A stretch of 64,000 nucleotides of DNA from Nocardioides sp. ChNu-153 (GCF_030466625.1 NZ_JADEVT010000003.1:62001-126000), one strand, 5' to 3'. Shown: positions 37,718 through 48,420, counted from the first letter of the stretch. The notes: generated from the letters alone by a model not told the origin. A program made the numbers and translations.

Positions 37718-38368
37718 GTGACCGCGCTCGACGTCGACCTCACACCCGCCGAGCGGGCCGAGCTGGAGGCCCTCGAGGCCCGGGACCGCGACCGTCGCCT
37801 GGGGTGGCTGCTGGTCGTGACCGGCGCCGTCGGGTTCGTCGCCGCGGTGACGCTGCTGCTGGAGCGGATCCAGCTGCTGGTCGACCCGTCGTACGTGCCG
37901 TCGTGCAGCCTCAACCCCGTGCTCAGCTGCGGTTCGGTGATGGTGACCGAGCAGGCGCGGGTGTTCGGGTTCCCCAACCCGGTGATCGGCGTCGCCGCGT
38001 TCCCGGTCGTCGTCGCCGTGGGGGCGGGGATCCTCGCCGGCGCGTCCTACGCCCGGTGGTTCTGGGCCGGCCTGCAGGCCGGCGTCGTGCTGGGCGCGGC
38101 GTTCGTGGCCTGGCTGATCGCCCAGAGTCTCTACTCGATCAACGCGCTGTGCCCCTACTGCATGGTCGTGTGGGCCGTCGTCGTGCCGCTGGCCTGGCAC
38201 GTGACCGTGCGCAACGCCGAGGCCGGGGTGCTCGGCGCCGGCCTCGCGCGGTCCGGCGCCGTCCGCGCCGCCCGGAGGTGGTCGCTGCTGGGCGTGGTGG
38301 CGGTGTACCTCGTCGTCGTCGTGCTGATCCTCGAGCGGTTCTGGGACTACTGGTCCACGCTGCTCTGA
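37718..38368 (+). CDS. Vitamin K epoxide reductase family protein
   Basis: 216 residues, five hydrophobic helices. Redox CPYC in SINALCPYCMVVWA and the loop pair CSLNPVLSC match the VKOR catalytic cysteines. Bacterial homologues reoxidise a DsbA-like partner to make disulfides in exported proteins. No Dsb partner is adjacent. The GTG at 37718 has TACATT 6 bases upstream. Confidence 0.92.
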   Translation: MTALDVDLTPAERAELEALEARDRDRRLGWLLVVTGAVGFVAAVTLLLERIQLLVDPSYVPSCSLNPVLSCGSVMVTEQARVFGFPNPVIGVAAFPVVVAVGAGILAGASYARWFWAGLQAGVVLGAAFVAWLIAQSLYSINALCPYCMVVWAVVVPLAWHVTVRNAEAGVLGAGLARSGAVRAARRWSLLGVVAVYLVVVVLILERFWDYWSTLL

Positions 38369-38377
38369 GCGAGTCCC

Positions 38378-38710
38378 GGTGGTCGAGGTGGCCGCGCCAG
38401 CGGCGTTCCGGTGGTCGAGGTGGCCGCCAGCGGCGTTCCGGTGGTCGAGGTGGCCGCGCCAGGGTCCGATCCGGTGGTTGAGGTGGCCGCGCTAGCGGCC
38501 CTCGAAACCACCACGACACCCGGGCGTGGTTTCGAGGGGTTGCCAGAGCAACCCACCTCAACCACCGCACGCGGCCACGTCAGACCGGTGGTTGAGGTGG
38601 CCGCGCCAGCGGCCCTCGAAACCACCACGACACCCGGGCCTGGTTTCGAGAGGTTGCCAGAGCAACCCACCTCAACCACCGGGGCCAGAGCAACCCAGCC
38701 TCGACCACCG
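38378..38710 (-). repeat. Repeat cluster C: two full cloverleaf units plus three half-units
   Basis: Half-units begin at 38378, 38410 and 38440 (arm GGTGGTCGAGGTGG and hairpin II only). Full 94-bp units lie at 38473-38566 and 38587-38680, followed by a decayed fragment to about 38710. Hairpin order is II then I, so the full units are inverted relative to array B. The cluster fills the 352-bp gap between convergent VKOR and acyl-CoA synthetase genes. Confidence 0.9.
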
Positions 38711-38720
38711 AGAGCGGGCC

Positions 38721-40289
38721 TCAGTCCTCGCGGCGGCGCAGCAGGTAGCGCTGCACCTTCCCGCTGGGGGTCTTCGGCAGCTCCGCGACGAAGTGCACGA
38801 TGCGCGGGTAGGCGTGGGCCGAGTACTCGTTGCGCACCAGCTGCTGCAGGTCGTGGGCCAGGTCGTCGGTGGGCTCGGTGCCGGACGCCAGCACGACGTA
38901 CGCCGCGACGACCTCGCCGCGCACCTCGTCGGGCTTGCCCACCACGGCCACGTCGACGACGGCGGGGTGGGTGACGAGCACGCTCTCCACGTCGAACGGG
39001 CCGATGCGGTAGCCGGCGGCGAGGATGACGTCGTCGTCGCGGGCCGAGAAGTAGAAGTGCCCGTCCTCGTCGACGCGGCCGGTGTCGCCGGTGAGGTACC
39101 AGCGACCGTCGCGGGTGAAGCGCTCGGCCGACTTCTCCGGCGCGTCGTGGTAGCCGCGGAAGAACATCAGCGGCGAGCCCTCGACGTCCAGCGCGATCTG
39201 GCCCTCGACCATCCCCGCGGCGAACCCGGGCAGCGCCGGACCCATCGACCCGGGCCGCACCGGCTCGCGCACGCCGTCGGCCCAGCAGTTGACGATGCAC
39301 ATGCCGTGCTCTGTCTGGCCGTAGTGGTCGCGCACCTCCACGCCGAGCGCCCGCTCGCCCCACGCGACGACGTCGGGCGTCAGCGGCTCGCCCGCCGACG
39401 AGGCGCGCCGCAGCGTGAAGCCGGTGAAGGAGGGGTCCTTCGACATGGCGCGGTACATCGTGGGCGCGCCCGCGAAGCTCGTCACGCCGAGACGCTCGAT
39501 CACCCGCCGCGTGAGGTCCGGCGAGAAGCCGGCGTCGACGAGCACGTTGGTCCGGCCCTGCGCCAGCGGGCCCAGCACGCCGTAGTAGAGGCCGTAGGCC
39601 CACCCCGGGTCGGCGGCGTTCCAGAACACGTCGTCGGGCCGGACGTCGAGCCCGTGCACGAGGTAGGAGCTGAACGCCGCCAGCGCCCGCACCGGGATCG
39701 GCACGCCCTTCGGCTTCCCCGTCGTACCGCTTGTGAAGAGCATCGCCAGCAGGCCGTCGCCGCCGACCACCGCCGGCTCGGCCAGCGGCTCGCGGGTCAG
39801 CAGCGCGTCGTACTCCGGCCCGGTCACGAGCACCTCGACGCCCTCGACCGCGTCGAGCTTCGCCCGCTGCGACGGCTCGGTGACGACCAGCCGGGCGCCG
39901 CTCCCGCTCACCCGCACCTGGATGGCGCCGCTCGCGAACGCCGTGAAGAGCGGCACCAGCACGGCGCCGAGGCGCCACAGGGCGACGACGGTCACGACGT
40001 ACTCCAGGCGCTTGCCCATCAGCACCCCCACCGCGTCGCCGCGCCCGACGCCGCGCTCGGCGAGCCCCGCGGCCAGCCGGGAGGAGAGGTCGCGCAGCTC
40101 GCCGTAGGTCAGCGCCCGCACCCCGAGGTCGGCGTCGACGAGCGTGAACGCGACCGCGTCGGGGTCGTGGCGGTCGCAGAGCAGCGCGGCCGCGCAGGCG
40201 TCGGGTGCGGCGTACTCGGCGAGCCAGCCCTCGATCCTGCGGGCGGTGTCGGGGGTGGTGTCGGGGGCGACGTCGGGGGCGGCGGTCAC
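38721..40289 (-). CDS. AMP-forming acyl-CoA synthetase
   Basis: 522 residues. ATP/AMP motif MLFTSGTTGKPKGVP, adenylate motif YGQTEHG, hinge YLTGDTGRVDEDG and the C-terminal catalytic lysine in LPKTPSGKVQR. The overall pattern is closest to medium-chain/acetyl-CoA synthetase-like enzymes; the acid substrate is not clear. GTG 40289 has AGGAGG 5 bases upstream, an unusually good ribosome site for this window. Divergent from a GAF-LuxR regulator. Confidence 0.92.
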   Translation of the reverse strand: MTAAPDVAPDTTPDTARRIEGWLAEYAAPDACAAALLCDRHDPDAVAFTLVDADLGVRALTYGELRDLSSRLAAGLAERGVGRGDAVGVLMGKRLEYVVTVVALWRLGAVLVPLFTAFASGAIQVRVSGSGARLVVTEPSQRAKLDAVEGVEVLVTGPEYDALLTREPLAEPAVVGGDGLLAMLFTSGTTGKPKGVPIPVRALAAFSSYLVHGLDVRPDDVFWNAADPGWAYGLYYGVLGPLAQGRTNVLVDAGFSPDLTRRVIERLGVTSFAGAPTMYRAMSKDPSFTGFTLRRASSAGEPLTPDVVAWGERALGVEVRDHYGQTEHGMCIVNCWADGVREPVRPGSMGPALPGFAAGMVEGQIALDVEGSPLMFFRGYHDAPEKSAERFTRDGRWYLTGDTGRVDEDGHFYFSARDDDVILAAGYRIGPFDVESVLVTHPAVVDVAVVGKPDEVRGEVVAAYVVLASGTEPTDDLAHDLQQLVRNEYSAHAYPRIVHFVAELPKTPSGKVQRYLLRRRED

Positions 40290-40407
40290 GGGGGCCTCCT
40301 ATGATCGGCACGGGTGGTCGGCGTCACATCGTGCGCCGCCCACCTCCCGGCGACCACCCTCCGAGGAGGGGGGCCGGGCGTCGGCGACGAGGGCGGGCGG
40401 GGAGCAC

Positions 40408-41268
40408 ATGGCGGAGCGGGACCGGGGCGTGGGCGCCGGGGACGTGCGGGCGGCGACGCGCCAGGCGCTGGGGCGGGTACGCCGGGACGCGGCCGTCTCG
40501 CTCGCCTTCGCCGGCCGCGTCGAGGACGGCCGGGTCACCCTCGACACCTTCGACGGCCGCACCGTCGGCGCCCTCGCGGGCACCCGCCTGCAGCCCGGGC
40601 ACGGCCTCGGCGGCCGCGTCATCACCCTCGGCCGGGCGCACGCCTTCAGCGACTACCTGTCCTCGCGCTCCATCTCCCACCGCTACGACGCGATCATCGC
40701 CGCGGAGGGCCTGCGGGCGATGGCCGCCGTCCCCGTGGTGGTCGGCCGGCGCCCCGTCGCGGTGCTGTACGGCGCGCTCCACGCCCCGGGCGGCCTCGCC
40801 GGGCGGGCCCTCGACGTGCTCACCGCCGAGGCCCGGGCCCTCGAGCAGGAGCTGGTCCTCTCGCGGGCCACGCCGCGACCCGTCCCGCCGCCCGAGGCGC
40901 CCGGGCCCGACCCGCTGCGCGAGCGGGTGCGCGCGGCGTACGCCGACCTGCGGCTGATCGCCGGGCAGCTCGACGACCCGCGCCTGCGTGACGCGCTGCT
41001 GCGCACCGCCGACACGCTCGCCGAGCGGACCCCGCGGGGCACGGGCGAGGGCCCCGGCGCGACGCTGCCCGCCGTCGCGCTCACGCCGCGCGAGGCAGAC
41101 GTGCTCGGCCTGGTCGCGCTGGGGCACGGCAACGCGCGGATCGGGGCCGAGCTCGGCCTGACGCTGCACACGGTGAAGGGCTACGTGAAGGCCGTGATGG
41201 CCAAGCTGGGCGCGTCGACCCGGCTCGAGGCCGCCGTGCTCGCCCGCCGCCACGGCCTCCTGCCGTGA
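40408..41268 (+). CDS. GAF-domain LuxR-type regulator
   Basis: 286 residues. Residues about 15-160 resemble a GAF sensor (LQPGHGLGGRVITLGRAHAF, MAAVPVVVGRRPVAVLYGAL), and 215-286 a LuxR helix-turn-helix (LTPREADVLGLVALGHGNARI, with HTVKGYVKAVMAKLGASTR). There is no receiver aspartate domain. ATG 40408 has GGGGAG 3 bases upstream. CCCTCC-GA-GGAGGG at 40357-40370 in the divergent promoter is a possible site. It probably controls the acyl-CoA synthetase gene. Confidence 0.88.
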   Translation: MAERDRGVGAGDVRAATRQALGRVRRDAAVSLAFAGRVEDGRVTLDTFDGRTVGALAGTRLQPGHGLGGRVITLGRAHAFSDYLSSRSISHRYDAIIAAEGLRAMAAVPVVVGRRPVAVLYGALHAPGGLAGRALDVLTAEARALEQELVLSRATPRPVPPPEAPGPDPLRERVRAAYADLRLIAGQLDDPRLRDALLRTADTLAERTPRGTGEGPGATLPAVALTPREADVLGLVALGHGNARIGAELGLTLHTVKGYVKAVMAKLGASTRLEAAVLARRHGLLP

Positions 41269-41286
41269 GCGGCCCGGCTCGGCGGC

Positions 41287-42474
<1,188 letters not shown>

Positions 42475-42563
42475 CCGCGTGCGGCCGCCGCCAGGTTACC
42501 GGTCGGTCCCCTGGTCGGACGGGAGCCTCGCACGGGCCCGGCCGGCGGGCTAGCGTCCACCCC

Positions 42564-44042
42564 GTGACCGAGCGACTGACCTCCCACGACCTGATCGACC
42601 TCGTGCTCGACGCGGGCAGCTGGCGCTCCTGGGACACCCCGCCCGTGCGGGGGGAGATCTCGGAGGAGTACGGCGCGGAGCTCGCCCGCGCCGCCGAGAA
42701 GGCCGGCACCGACGAGTCGGTCGTGACGGGCGAGGCGCTCATCCGCGGTCGCCGCGTCGCGGTGCTGCTCGGGGAGTTCCGGTTCCTCGCCGGCTCCATC
42801 GGCCGGGCGGCCGCCGACCGCGTCGTGGCCGCCGTCGAGCGCGCGACCGCCGAGGGCCTGCCCCTGCTGGCCGCGCCCGTCTCGGGCGGCACCCGCATGC
42901 AGGAGGGCACGCCGGCGTTCGTGCAGATGGTGCGCATCTCGGCCGCGGTCGCCACGCACAAGAAGGCGGGGCTGCCCTACCTCGTCTACCTGCGCCACCC
43001 CACCACCGGCGGCGTCATGGCCTCGTGGGGCTCGCTCGGGCACGTGACCGTCGCGGAGCCCGGCGCCCTGGTCGGCTTCCTCGGCCCCCGGGTCTACGAG
43101 GCGCTCTACGGCCAGCCGTTCCCCGAGGGCGTGCAGACCTCGGAGAACCTCTACGCCCGCGGCATCATCGACGCCGTCCTGGCCCCGCACGAGCTCGCCG
43201 ACATCGTCGACCGCACCCTCACGATCCTGCTCGCCCGGCGCCAGGGCGTGGGCACGGTGCCCGCGCCGGTGCTGGACGCCGTACCCGACGTGGAGACGTG
43301 GGACGCCGTCACCCGCTCGCGCGACCCGGAGCGCCCGGGCGTGCGCCGCCTCCTGAAGTACGCCGCCAGCGACGTCGTGCTGCTCAACGGCACGGGCGAG
43401 GGCGAGGCGGACCCGGGGCTCATCATCGCCCTGGCCCGCTTCGGCGACGCCCCCTGCGTGTTCCTCGGCCAGGACCGGCGCGGGCAGACGCGGGAGCGGC
43501 CCATGGGACCGGAGGCGCTGCGCGAGGCCCGGCGCGGGATGCGGCTGGCCTCCGACCTCAAGCTGCCGCTCGTCAGCGTCATCGACACCCAGGGCGCCGC
43601 GCTCTCGGCCGACGCGGAGAACGGCGGGCTGGCCGGCGAGATCGCCCGCTGCCTGGCCGACCTCGTGACCCTCGACGCCCCGACGCTGTGCCTCATGCTC
43701 GGCGAGGGCAACGGCGGCGGGGCGCTCGCGCTCCTGCCGGCCGACCGGGTCGTCGCGGCGCAGCACGCGTGGCTCTCTCCCCTGCCGCCCGAGGGCGCGA
43801 GCGCGATCGTGCACCGCGACCTCGACCACGCCGCCGAGATGGCCCGGGCCCAGCAGGTGCGGGCGCTCGACCTGGCGGCGCGCGGGGTGGTCGACGTCGT
43901 CGTGCCCGAGCAGCCCGACGCCGCCGAGGAGCCCGAGGCGTTCTGCGCCCGCGTCGGCTCCGTGCTCGAGCACGAGCTGTCGCGCCTGCTCGTCGCCGGC
44001 GCCGGCTCCGTCGCGCAGCGCTCGCGGCGCTACCTGTTCTGA
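42564..44042 (+). CDS. accD3: Acyl-CoA carboxylase carboxyltransferase, beta-alpha fusion (AccD3-like)
   Basis: 492 residues with the carboxyltransferase beta half (AAPVSGGTRMQEGTPAF; YLRHPTTGGVMASWGSLGHV) followed by an alpha half (VSVIDTQGAALSADAENGGL; MLGEGNGGGALALLPADRVV). The one-chain fused form and length match mycobacterial AccD3 (about 495 residues). No biotin carboxylase or carrier gene is nearby, so it must pair with subunits encoded elsewhere. The GTG at 42564 has TAGCGT 7 bases upstream. Confidence 0.88.
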   Translation: MTERLTSHDLIDLVLDAGSWRSWDTPPVRGEISEEYGAELARAAEKAGTDESVVTGEALIRGRRVAVLLGEFRFLAGSIGRAAADRVVAAVERATAEGLPLLAAPVSGGTRMQEGTPAFVQMVRISAAVATHKKAGLPYLVYLRHPTTGGVMASWGSLGHVTVAEPGALVGFLGPRVYEALYGQPFPEGVQTSENLYARGIIDAVLAPHELADIVDRTLTILLARRQGVGTVPAPVLDAVPDVETWDAVTRSRDPERPGVRRLLKYAASDVVLLNGTGEGEADPGLIIALARFGDAPCVFLGQDRRGQTRERPMGPEALREARRGMRLASDLKLPLVSVIDTQGAALSADAENGGLAGEIARCLADLVTLDAPTLCLMLGEGNGGGALALLPADRVVAAQHAWLSPLPPEGASAIVHRDLDHAAEMARAQQVRALDLAARGVVDVVVPEQPDAAEEPEAFCARVGSVLEHELSRLLVAGAGSVAQRSRRYLF

Positions 44043-44052
44043 GGGCCCCTGG

Positions 44053-44078
44053 GGTCTCCCCGCCCGGGCGGGGAGACC
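44053..44078. terminator. Terminator after the carboxyltransferase gene
   Basis: Perfect 26-bp palindrome (13-bp arms 44053-44065 and 44066-44078), 10 bases after the stop. Confidence 0.82.
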
Positions 44079-44152
44079 TGTGGTCCGCGGTCGACGCCTG
44101 GGCCGCAGACCCCAGGCTTTCCTCGCAGGGTCCGCCGTGGCACGGTGCTGCG

Positions 44153-44542
44153 ATGAGCCTGCACATCGTGAACATCTGCGTCGACTGCGCCGACCCCCGC
44201 GCCCTGGCCGCCTGGTGGGGCCGCGTGCTCGAGCTGCCGGTCTTCGACGACGACGCGGACGGCGACGACGAGGAGACCGGCATGACGCTGCCGGACGGCC
44301 GCGACCTGCTGTTCCTGCGCGTCCCCGAGCCCAAGACGGTCAAGAACCGCCTGCACCTCTGCCTCGCCCCGAGCGGTGAGGACGACCGGCGCGACGCCGA
44401 GGTCGAGCGGCTCCTCGGCATGGGCGCCACCCTCGTCGACGACCTGCGCGCCGAGGACGGCACCGGCTGGGCCGTGCTGGCCGACCCCGAGGGCAACGAG
44501 TTCTGCGTGCTGCGCGGCGAGGCGGAGCGCGCCGGTTCCTGA
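44153..44542 (+). CDS. VOC (glyoxalase/bleomycin resistance-like) family protein
   Basis: 129 residues with paired beta-alpha-beta-beta-beta modules: IVNICVDCADPRALAAWWGR at the start and WAVLADPEGNEFCVL at the end, the glyoxalase-like pattern. His4 or 5 and the terminal Glu region are plausible metal ligands. The substrate is unknown. The ATG at 44153 has CACGGT 6 bases upstream, so it is probably a separate leaderless transcript. Confidence 0.88.
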   Translation: MSLHIVNICVDCADPRALAAWWGRVLELPVFDDDADGDDEETGMTLPDGRDLLFLRVPEPKTVKNRLHLCLAPSGEDDRRDAEVERLLGMGATLVDDLRAEDGTGWAVLADPEGNEFCVLRGEAERAGS

Positions 44543-44701
44543 CGCGCCCCGGGGGCCACGCCGTACCGGCCGGCCGTCTGCTGCGGTGCTGAGGTCACCT
44601 GCGGTGCTGCAGCGTCTGGGACAGGCGCCGGACGCGTGTGCAGCAGCCCGGACACCGCGTTGCACGGGGCGCCGAGCCGCCTGACGCCCGGGGTACGGCG
44701 A

Positions 44702-44737
44702 GGAGGGCCGCCGCCGGTCTCCCGGCGACGGCCCTCC
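44702..44737. terminator. Terminator after the secreted hydrolase gene
   Basis: GGAGGGCCG at 44702-44710 pairs with CGGCCCTCC at 44729-44737, and the inner bases extend the stem with one mismatch around a 4-base loop. It lies 37 bases downstream of the minus-strand stop. The rest of 44543-44773 holds nothing else I recognise. Confidence 0.75.
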
Positions 44738-44773
44738 CGTCGGTGCTGCGGTACTACAGGTGCTGCGGTTCGG

Positions 44774-47700
44774 TCAGCGGCGCACGGGCACCGAGAATGA
44801 CGCGCCGGCGGCCGCGATGGTCGGGTGGTTCGCGTCCGTCCAGACCCGCAGGCGGTACCAGCCGGTCGGCATCGCGGGCAGCGTCACCCGGGCGAGGCCG
44901 TTGCGGACGTTCGCCACGAGGCGCACGTCGCCGTAGACCACCTGGGCGGTGCCGTTGTACGGCGCACCGCTCGAGTTGCCCACCTGGATGCCGAGCGTGC
45001 CGGTGCGGCCCGCCGGGATCGGCTGCGGCCACGCCGAGACCAGCAGCGTGGAGCGGGCCTTGCCGACGGTGACCACGACGCCGCCGGTGGCGGGGGTCGT
45101 CGTGTCGTCACCGAGGTAGCGCAGGCCGACCCGGTAGGTGCCCGGGCGCCACGACGCCGGCAGGCGCAGCGTGGCCCGGCCGTCGACGACCGCGGCGGTC
45201 GCGACCGCGCCGGTGCCCCACAGGGCCTCGACGGTGCCGGTCGCCCCCGGCGCACCCTCGGGCGTGCCGACCTCGACGACGACCGTCGCCGCCGTGCCGA
45301 ACGAGCCCGTCGCCGTCGCCGGCGCGGTGAGGCTGGTGGTGTCCCGCACGAGGGTCGAGCCCTCGACGACCCGGCCCGTGCCGGCGCCGGTGGCGGTGAG
45401 CGCCAGGGCACCGCGCGCGGTGTCGGCCGGTACGGCGAGGCTCGCCGTCGCGACGCCGTCGCCGTCCGCGACGACCCGTACCGGCTCGACGCCGGGCGCG
45501 GTCACCGTGACGGACTCGCCGGCGCGGAAGCCGCCCGCGGTGACGGCGAGCGCCGTACCGGGGGTGACCGACGCCGCCACGTCGAGCTCGCCGCCGGTGA
45601 GGGTGGCCAGCTCGGCGCACGGGTCGCCGCTGGTGCCGACGGGCGGCAGCTCCGGCACCGCGGTGCCGGTCGGGGTGGCGGCGACGGTGCCGTCGTCCTC
45701 GCGGATCGTGGCGAAGACGATGGAGTCGGTGCCCATGACGGCGCCGCGGGTGTTGACCACCGACGCCTTGAGCGCGGTCGACGCGGTCGTGCTGGCCGTC
45801 GTGTCGCCGTTGAGCGTGGCGGTGACGACCCGGCAGGTCTCGCCCGGGGCGAAGTCGACGCGCTCCATGGCGGCGCCGGCGCGGGCGGTGCCCGAGCCGA
45901 GCAGGGAGACGTAGCCGGTGACGGTCGACGTGGCCGGGCGGTCGAGGTGGACGGCGACGTCGGTCGTGCCGGGCGCGTCGCCCTCCTCGGTGGCCGGGGC
46001 GAAGACCTCGACGACGGGCAGGTCGCCGACCCCGAGGTCGCCCACGGCGGACGACTCGAACGCGAGGTCGGACAGGTAGGCACCGCCGGTCGTGGCACCG
46101 CCCTCGACCGGGGCGCCCGTGAGGCTCACCTCGCGGAGGTCGCCCAGGTCGAGCCCGGCGGCCGACAGCGTGCCGAGCGGCACCGCCAGCTGCTGGAGGA
46201 CGATCTTGCCCAGCGTGCTGGCGCTCGTCGCCGTGTCCGAGGACGGGAGGCGGCGCAGGGCCTGCGGGTTGAGCTCGGAGACCAGCGCGGACCAGCGGGC
46301 ACCCGTGCCGTCGACGACGGTGAGGGTGGCGTCGGTGCCGCCGACGACGGTCTCGTCGGCCGCCACCTTGAGCGACAGGCGCTCGTACGGGCTGGCGTCA
46401 CGGCGCGCGGCCGGTACGGCCACGCGCAGCCCGGCGCCCGCGGCGGTCCAGCTCAGCCGGGTCATCGGCGTGGCGGGCACGTTGGTCGCGTTGGACGCGG
46501 GCGTCCAGTGCGGCACCTGGGCCGACTGCGCGGTGGTGGCGCAGGCCGGCAGGGTCTGGCCGACGGTGCGGCCGCCGAGCGAGGCGCAGACGGTCGCCGT
46601 GGCGCCCGTCGTGGTGCGGATGAGCGAGCTGGTCTGCTCGAACGTCGCGACCGTCGAGCGGGCCGACGCGGGCGCGGTGGCCTGCGTGCGGACGTCCTCG
46701 GCACCGAGGGCGGCCGGGACCGCGCCCGTGCCGTCGAACATCGGCAGGAACTGCTCCTCGCCGCCGAGCGTGAGGCGGAACCAGGCGGCCATGTACGACG
46801 TGCCCTGGTCGTACTGCTCCTGCGCCGTCATGCGGATCGACGTCGCAGCGGTGCTCGGGGCGGTGCCGCAGACCGGCTCGGTGGCGCGGGCGCTGGCGGG
46901 GTTCGTGCCGCTCCAGTCGTCGCTGACGCTGTAGCGGTAGACGCCCGGGGTCCAGACCGTGTTGTAGAAGTTGTGGTTCGCGCCCATCACCCACGTGCCC
47001 GAGCGCAGCGCGTCGTCGCCGAACGCGTAGCGGCTGTCGTCGAGCATGTGCTGGCCCTGCTGGTTGCTGACGTCGCCGTCGCAGTAGGGCAGCACGACGT
47101 TCATCGCGAGGCCGGGCACCGTCATGCGGCCGAAGTCGACCGGGGCCAGCGGCAGCACCGAGGTGAAGCCGAAGGGCTCGTCGCGGGCGCCGTTGAGCGT
47201 CGCCGCCGACGTGATGCCCTCGCCGCCGCGGGAGTGGCCCATGAGGCCGACGTTGGTGAGGTCGAAGCGACCGACGAGGTCGCTCGCGGCGAGGTCGTCG
47301 GGCGCGTCGTACCCGCCGACGAAGCCCTCGGAGCGCTCCGCCACGGCCGCCGTGCCGGCGTCGAGCGCCGCGTCGAGCGTGACGTCCGCGTCCGTCGCGG
47401 CGTCGTGGAGGACGACGGGCTCGCCGGCCGAGGCGTCGGCGAGCAGGTCGAGGGTGTCGAGCACGAGCTGGCCGCGCGCGACGGCGCCCTGGTCGGCCGC
47501 GAGCTGGTTGTCGTTGGCGTTGATCGCGTTCGCCGAGATCGACACCACGGCGTACCCGTGGCTGGCCAGGGTGCGGGCGGTGCCGTCGTACCCGAGGTAG
47601 CTGGGGATCGACAGCTGCGTGGCCGAGCAGGGCCAGCGGTCCGGGTTGGCGTCCCCGGTGCCGTAGCAGTAGCTGTGGCGGCCGTGCAGCAGCACGACCG

Positions 47701-48295
47701 TGGGCCGGGCCTCGTCACCCTCGGGGAGGTAGAGCTTGCCCTCCATCTCGCCGCGGATGCCGCCGATTGCGGCGAGGTCGACGGACTGGTCGCCGAAGGA
47801 GTAGACCGCCTCGTCCCAGGCGAGGTCACCGAGCGCGGCCGGGTCGTCGGCCAGCGCCGCGAGCGCGGACGCCTCGGGGGTCGCGGCGGGCGCCTCGGCG
47901 GCGAGGCCGGCGGCGCCGGTCGGCGCCGTGCTGGCCCAGCCGGGCTCGACGGTGCGGGCGCGCAGCACCGAGGCGTCCGTGGTGACGGCCGCGAGGCTGA
48001 GGCCGTCGGCGGACTCCGTGGCGACGCCGAGCGACTGGCCGTCGACCACGATGGTGGGCGCGTCGGAGACGATCGGCAGCGGCGCGTCGAGGTCGACGGT
48101 CACCTCGTAACCGCCGGGGACGACCTCCACCTCCCAGTCGTCGCCGGAGGGTGCGGTGGTCGGGGCGGCGGACGCGACGCCCGCGGACAGGGTCGCCGCG
48201 ACGAGCGCGGCGCCGCTGAGCGCTCGGACGGCGTTCCGGGTGGCGCTCCGGGCGCGGGGCGCTCCGGAGCGGGTGAAGGCAGGCAGCAAGGACAA
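44774..48295 (-). CDS. Large secreted alpha/beta hydrolase with Ig-like C-terminal domains
   Basis: About 1173 residues. Signal peptide: Arg-rich n-region, hydrophobic ALSGAALVAATLSAGVASA, cleavage near ASAAP. The hydrolase part shows the strand RPTVVLLHGRHSYC, the nucleophile elbow GHSRGG and a later SVSDDW region. The C-terminal third contains a Calx-beta-like segment (ARAGAAMERVDFAPGETCRV) and bacterial Ig-like domains ending in FSVPVRR. Probably extracellular and ester- or lipid-active. The start is uncertain: TTG 48295 has GAGAGG 7 bases upstream and gives a normal signal peptide; GTG 48337 adds 14 residues. A LacI-type site lies upstream. Confidence 0.82.
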   Translation of the reverse strand: MSLLPAFTRSGAPRARSATRNAVRALSGAALVAATLSAGVASAAPTTAPSGDDWEVEVVPGGYEVTVDLDAPLPIVSDAPTIVVDGQSLGVATESADGLSLAAVTTDASVLRARTVEPGWASTAPTGAAGLAAEAPAATPEASALAALADDPAALGDLAWDEAVYSFGDQSVDLAAIGGIRGEMEGKLYLPEGDEARPTVVLLHGRHSYCYGTGDANPDRWPCSATQLSIPSYLGYDGTARTLASHGYAVVSISANAINANDNQLAADQGAVARGQLVLDTLDLLADASAGEPVVLHDAATDADVTLDAALDAGTAAVAERSEGFVGGYDAPDDLAASDLVGRFDLTNVGLMGHSRGGEGITSAATLNGARDEPFGFTSVLPLAPVDFGRMTVPGLAMNVVLPYCDGDVSNQQGQHMLDDSRYAFGDDALRSGTWVMGANHNFYNTVWTPGVYRYSVSDDWSGTNPASARATEPVCGTAPSTAATSIRMTAQEQYDQGTSYMAAWFRLTLGGEEQFLPMFDGTGAVPAALGAEDVRTQATAPASARSTVATFEQTSSLIRTTTGATATVCASLGGRTVGQTLPACATTAQSAQVPHWTPASNATNVPATPMTRLSWTAAGAGLRVAVPAARRDASPYERLSLKVAADETVVGGTDATLTVVDGTGARWSALVSELNPQALRRLPSSDTATSASTLGKIVLQQLAVPLGTLSAAGLDLGDLREVSLTGAPVEGGATTGGAYLSDLAFESSAVGDLGVGDLPVVEVFAPATEEGDAPGTTDVAVHLDRPATSTVTGYVSLLGSGTARAGAAMERVDFAPGETCRVVTATLNGDTTASTTASTALKASVVNTRGAVMGTDSIVFATIREDDGTVAATPTGTAVPELPPVGTSGDPCAELATLTGGELDVAASVTPGTALAVTAGGFRAGESVTVTAPGVEPVRVVADGDGVATASLAVPADTARGALALTATGAGTGRVVEGSTLVRDTTSLTAPATATGSFGTAATVVVEVGTPEGAPGATGTVEALWGTGAVATAAVVDGRATLRLPASWRPGTYRVGLRYLGDDTTTPATGGVVVTVGKARSTLLVSAWPQPIPAGRTGTLGIQVGNSSGAPYNGTAQVVYGDVRLVANVRNGLARVTLPAMPTGWYRLRVWTDANHPTIAAAGASFSVPVRR

Positions 48296-48389
48296 GACAG
48301 ACCTCTCGTGGCCGCGGGGGACGGGTGCCGGCGTCACGCCCCGGGGGGAGGGTCGTGCTGGCAGCCGGACGCTACGGAGGGCCTGTTTC

Positions 48390-48401
48390 TAAAACGTTTC
48401 A
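48390..48401. promoter_or_regulatory. LacI-family-like operator upstream of the secreted hydrolase
   Basis: On the minus strand TGAAACGTTTTA, one mismatch from the palindrome TGAAACGTTTCA used by many LacI/GalR regulators. It lies 16 bases upstream of TAGCGT (48369-48374), a likely -10 for the hydrolase gene. It is an AT-rich island in a very GC-rich region. Confidence 0.6.
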
Positions 48402-48420
48402 ATCGTGGGGCGGTCGGGCA

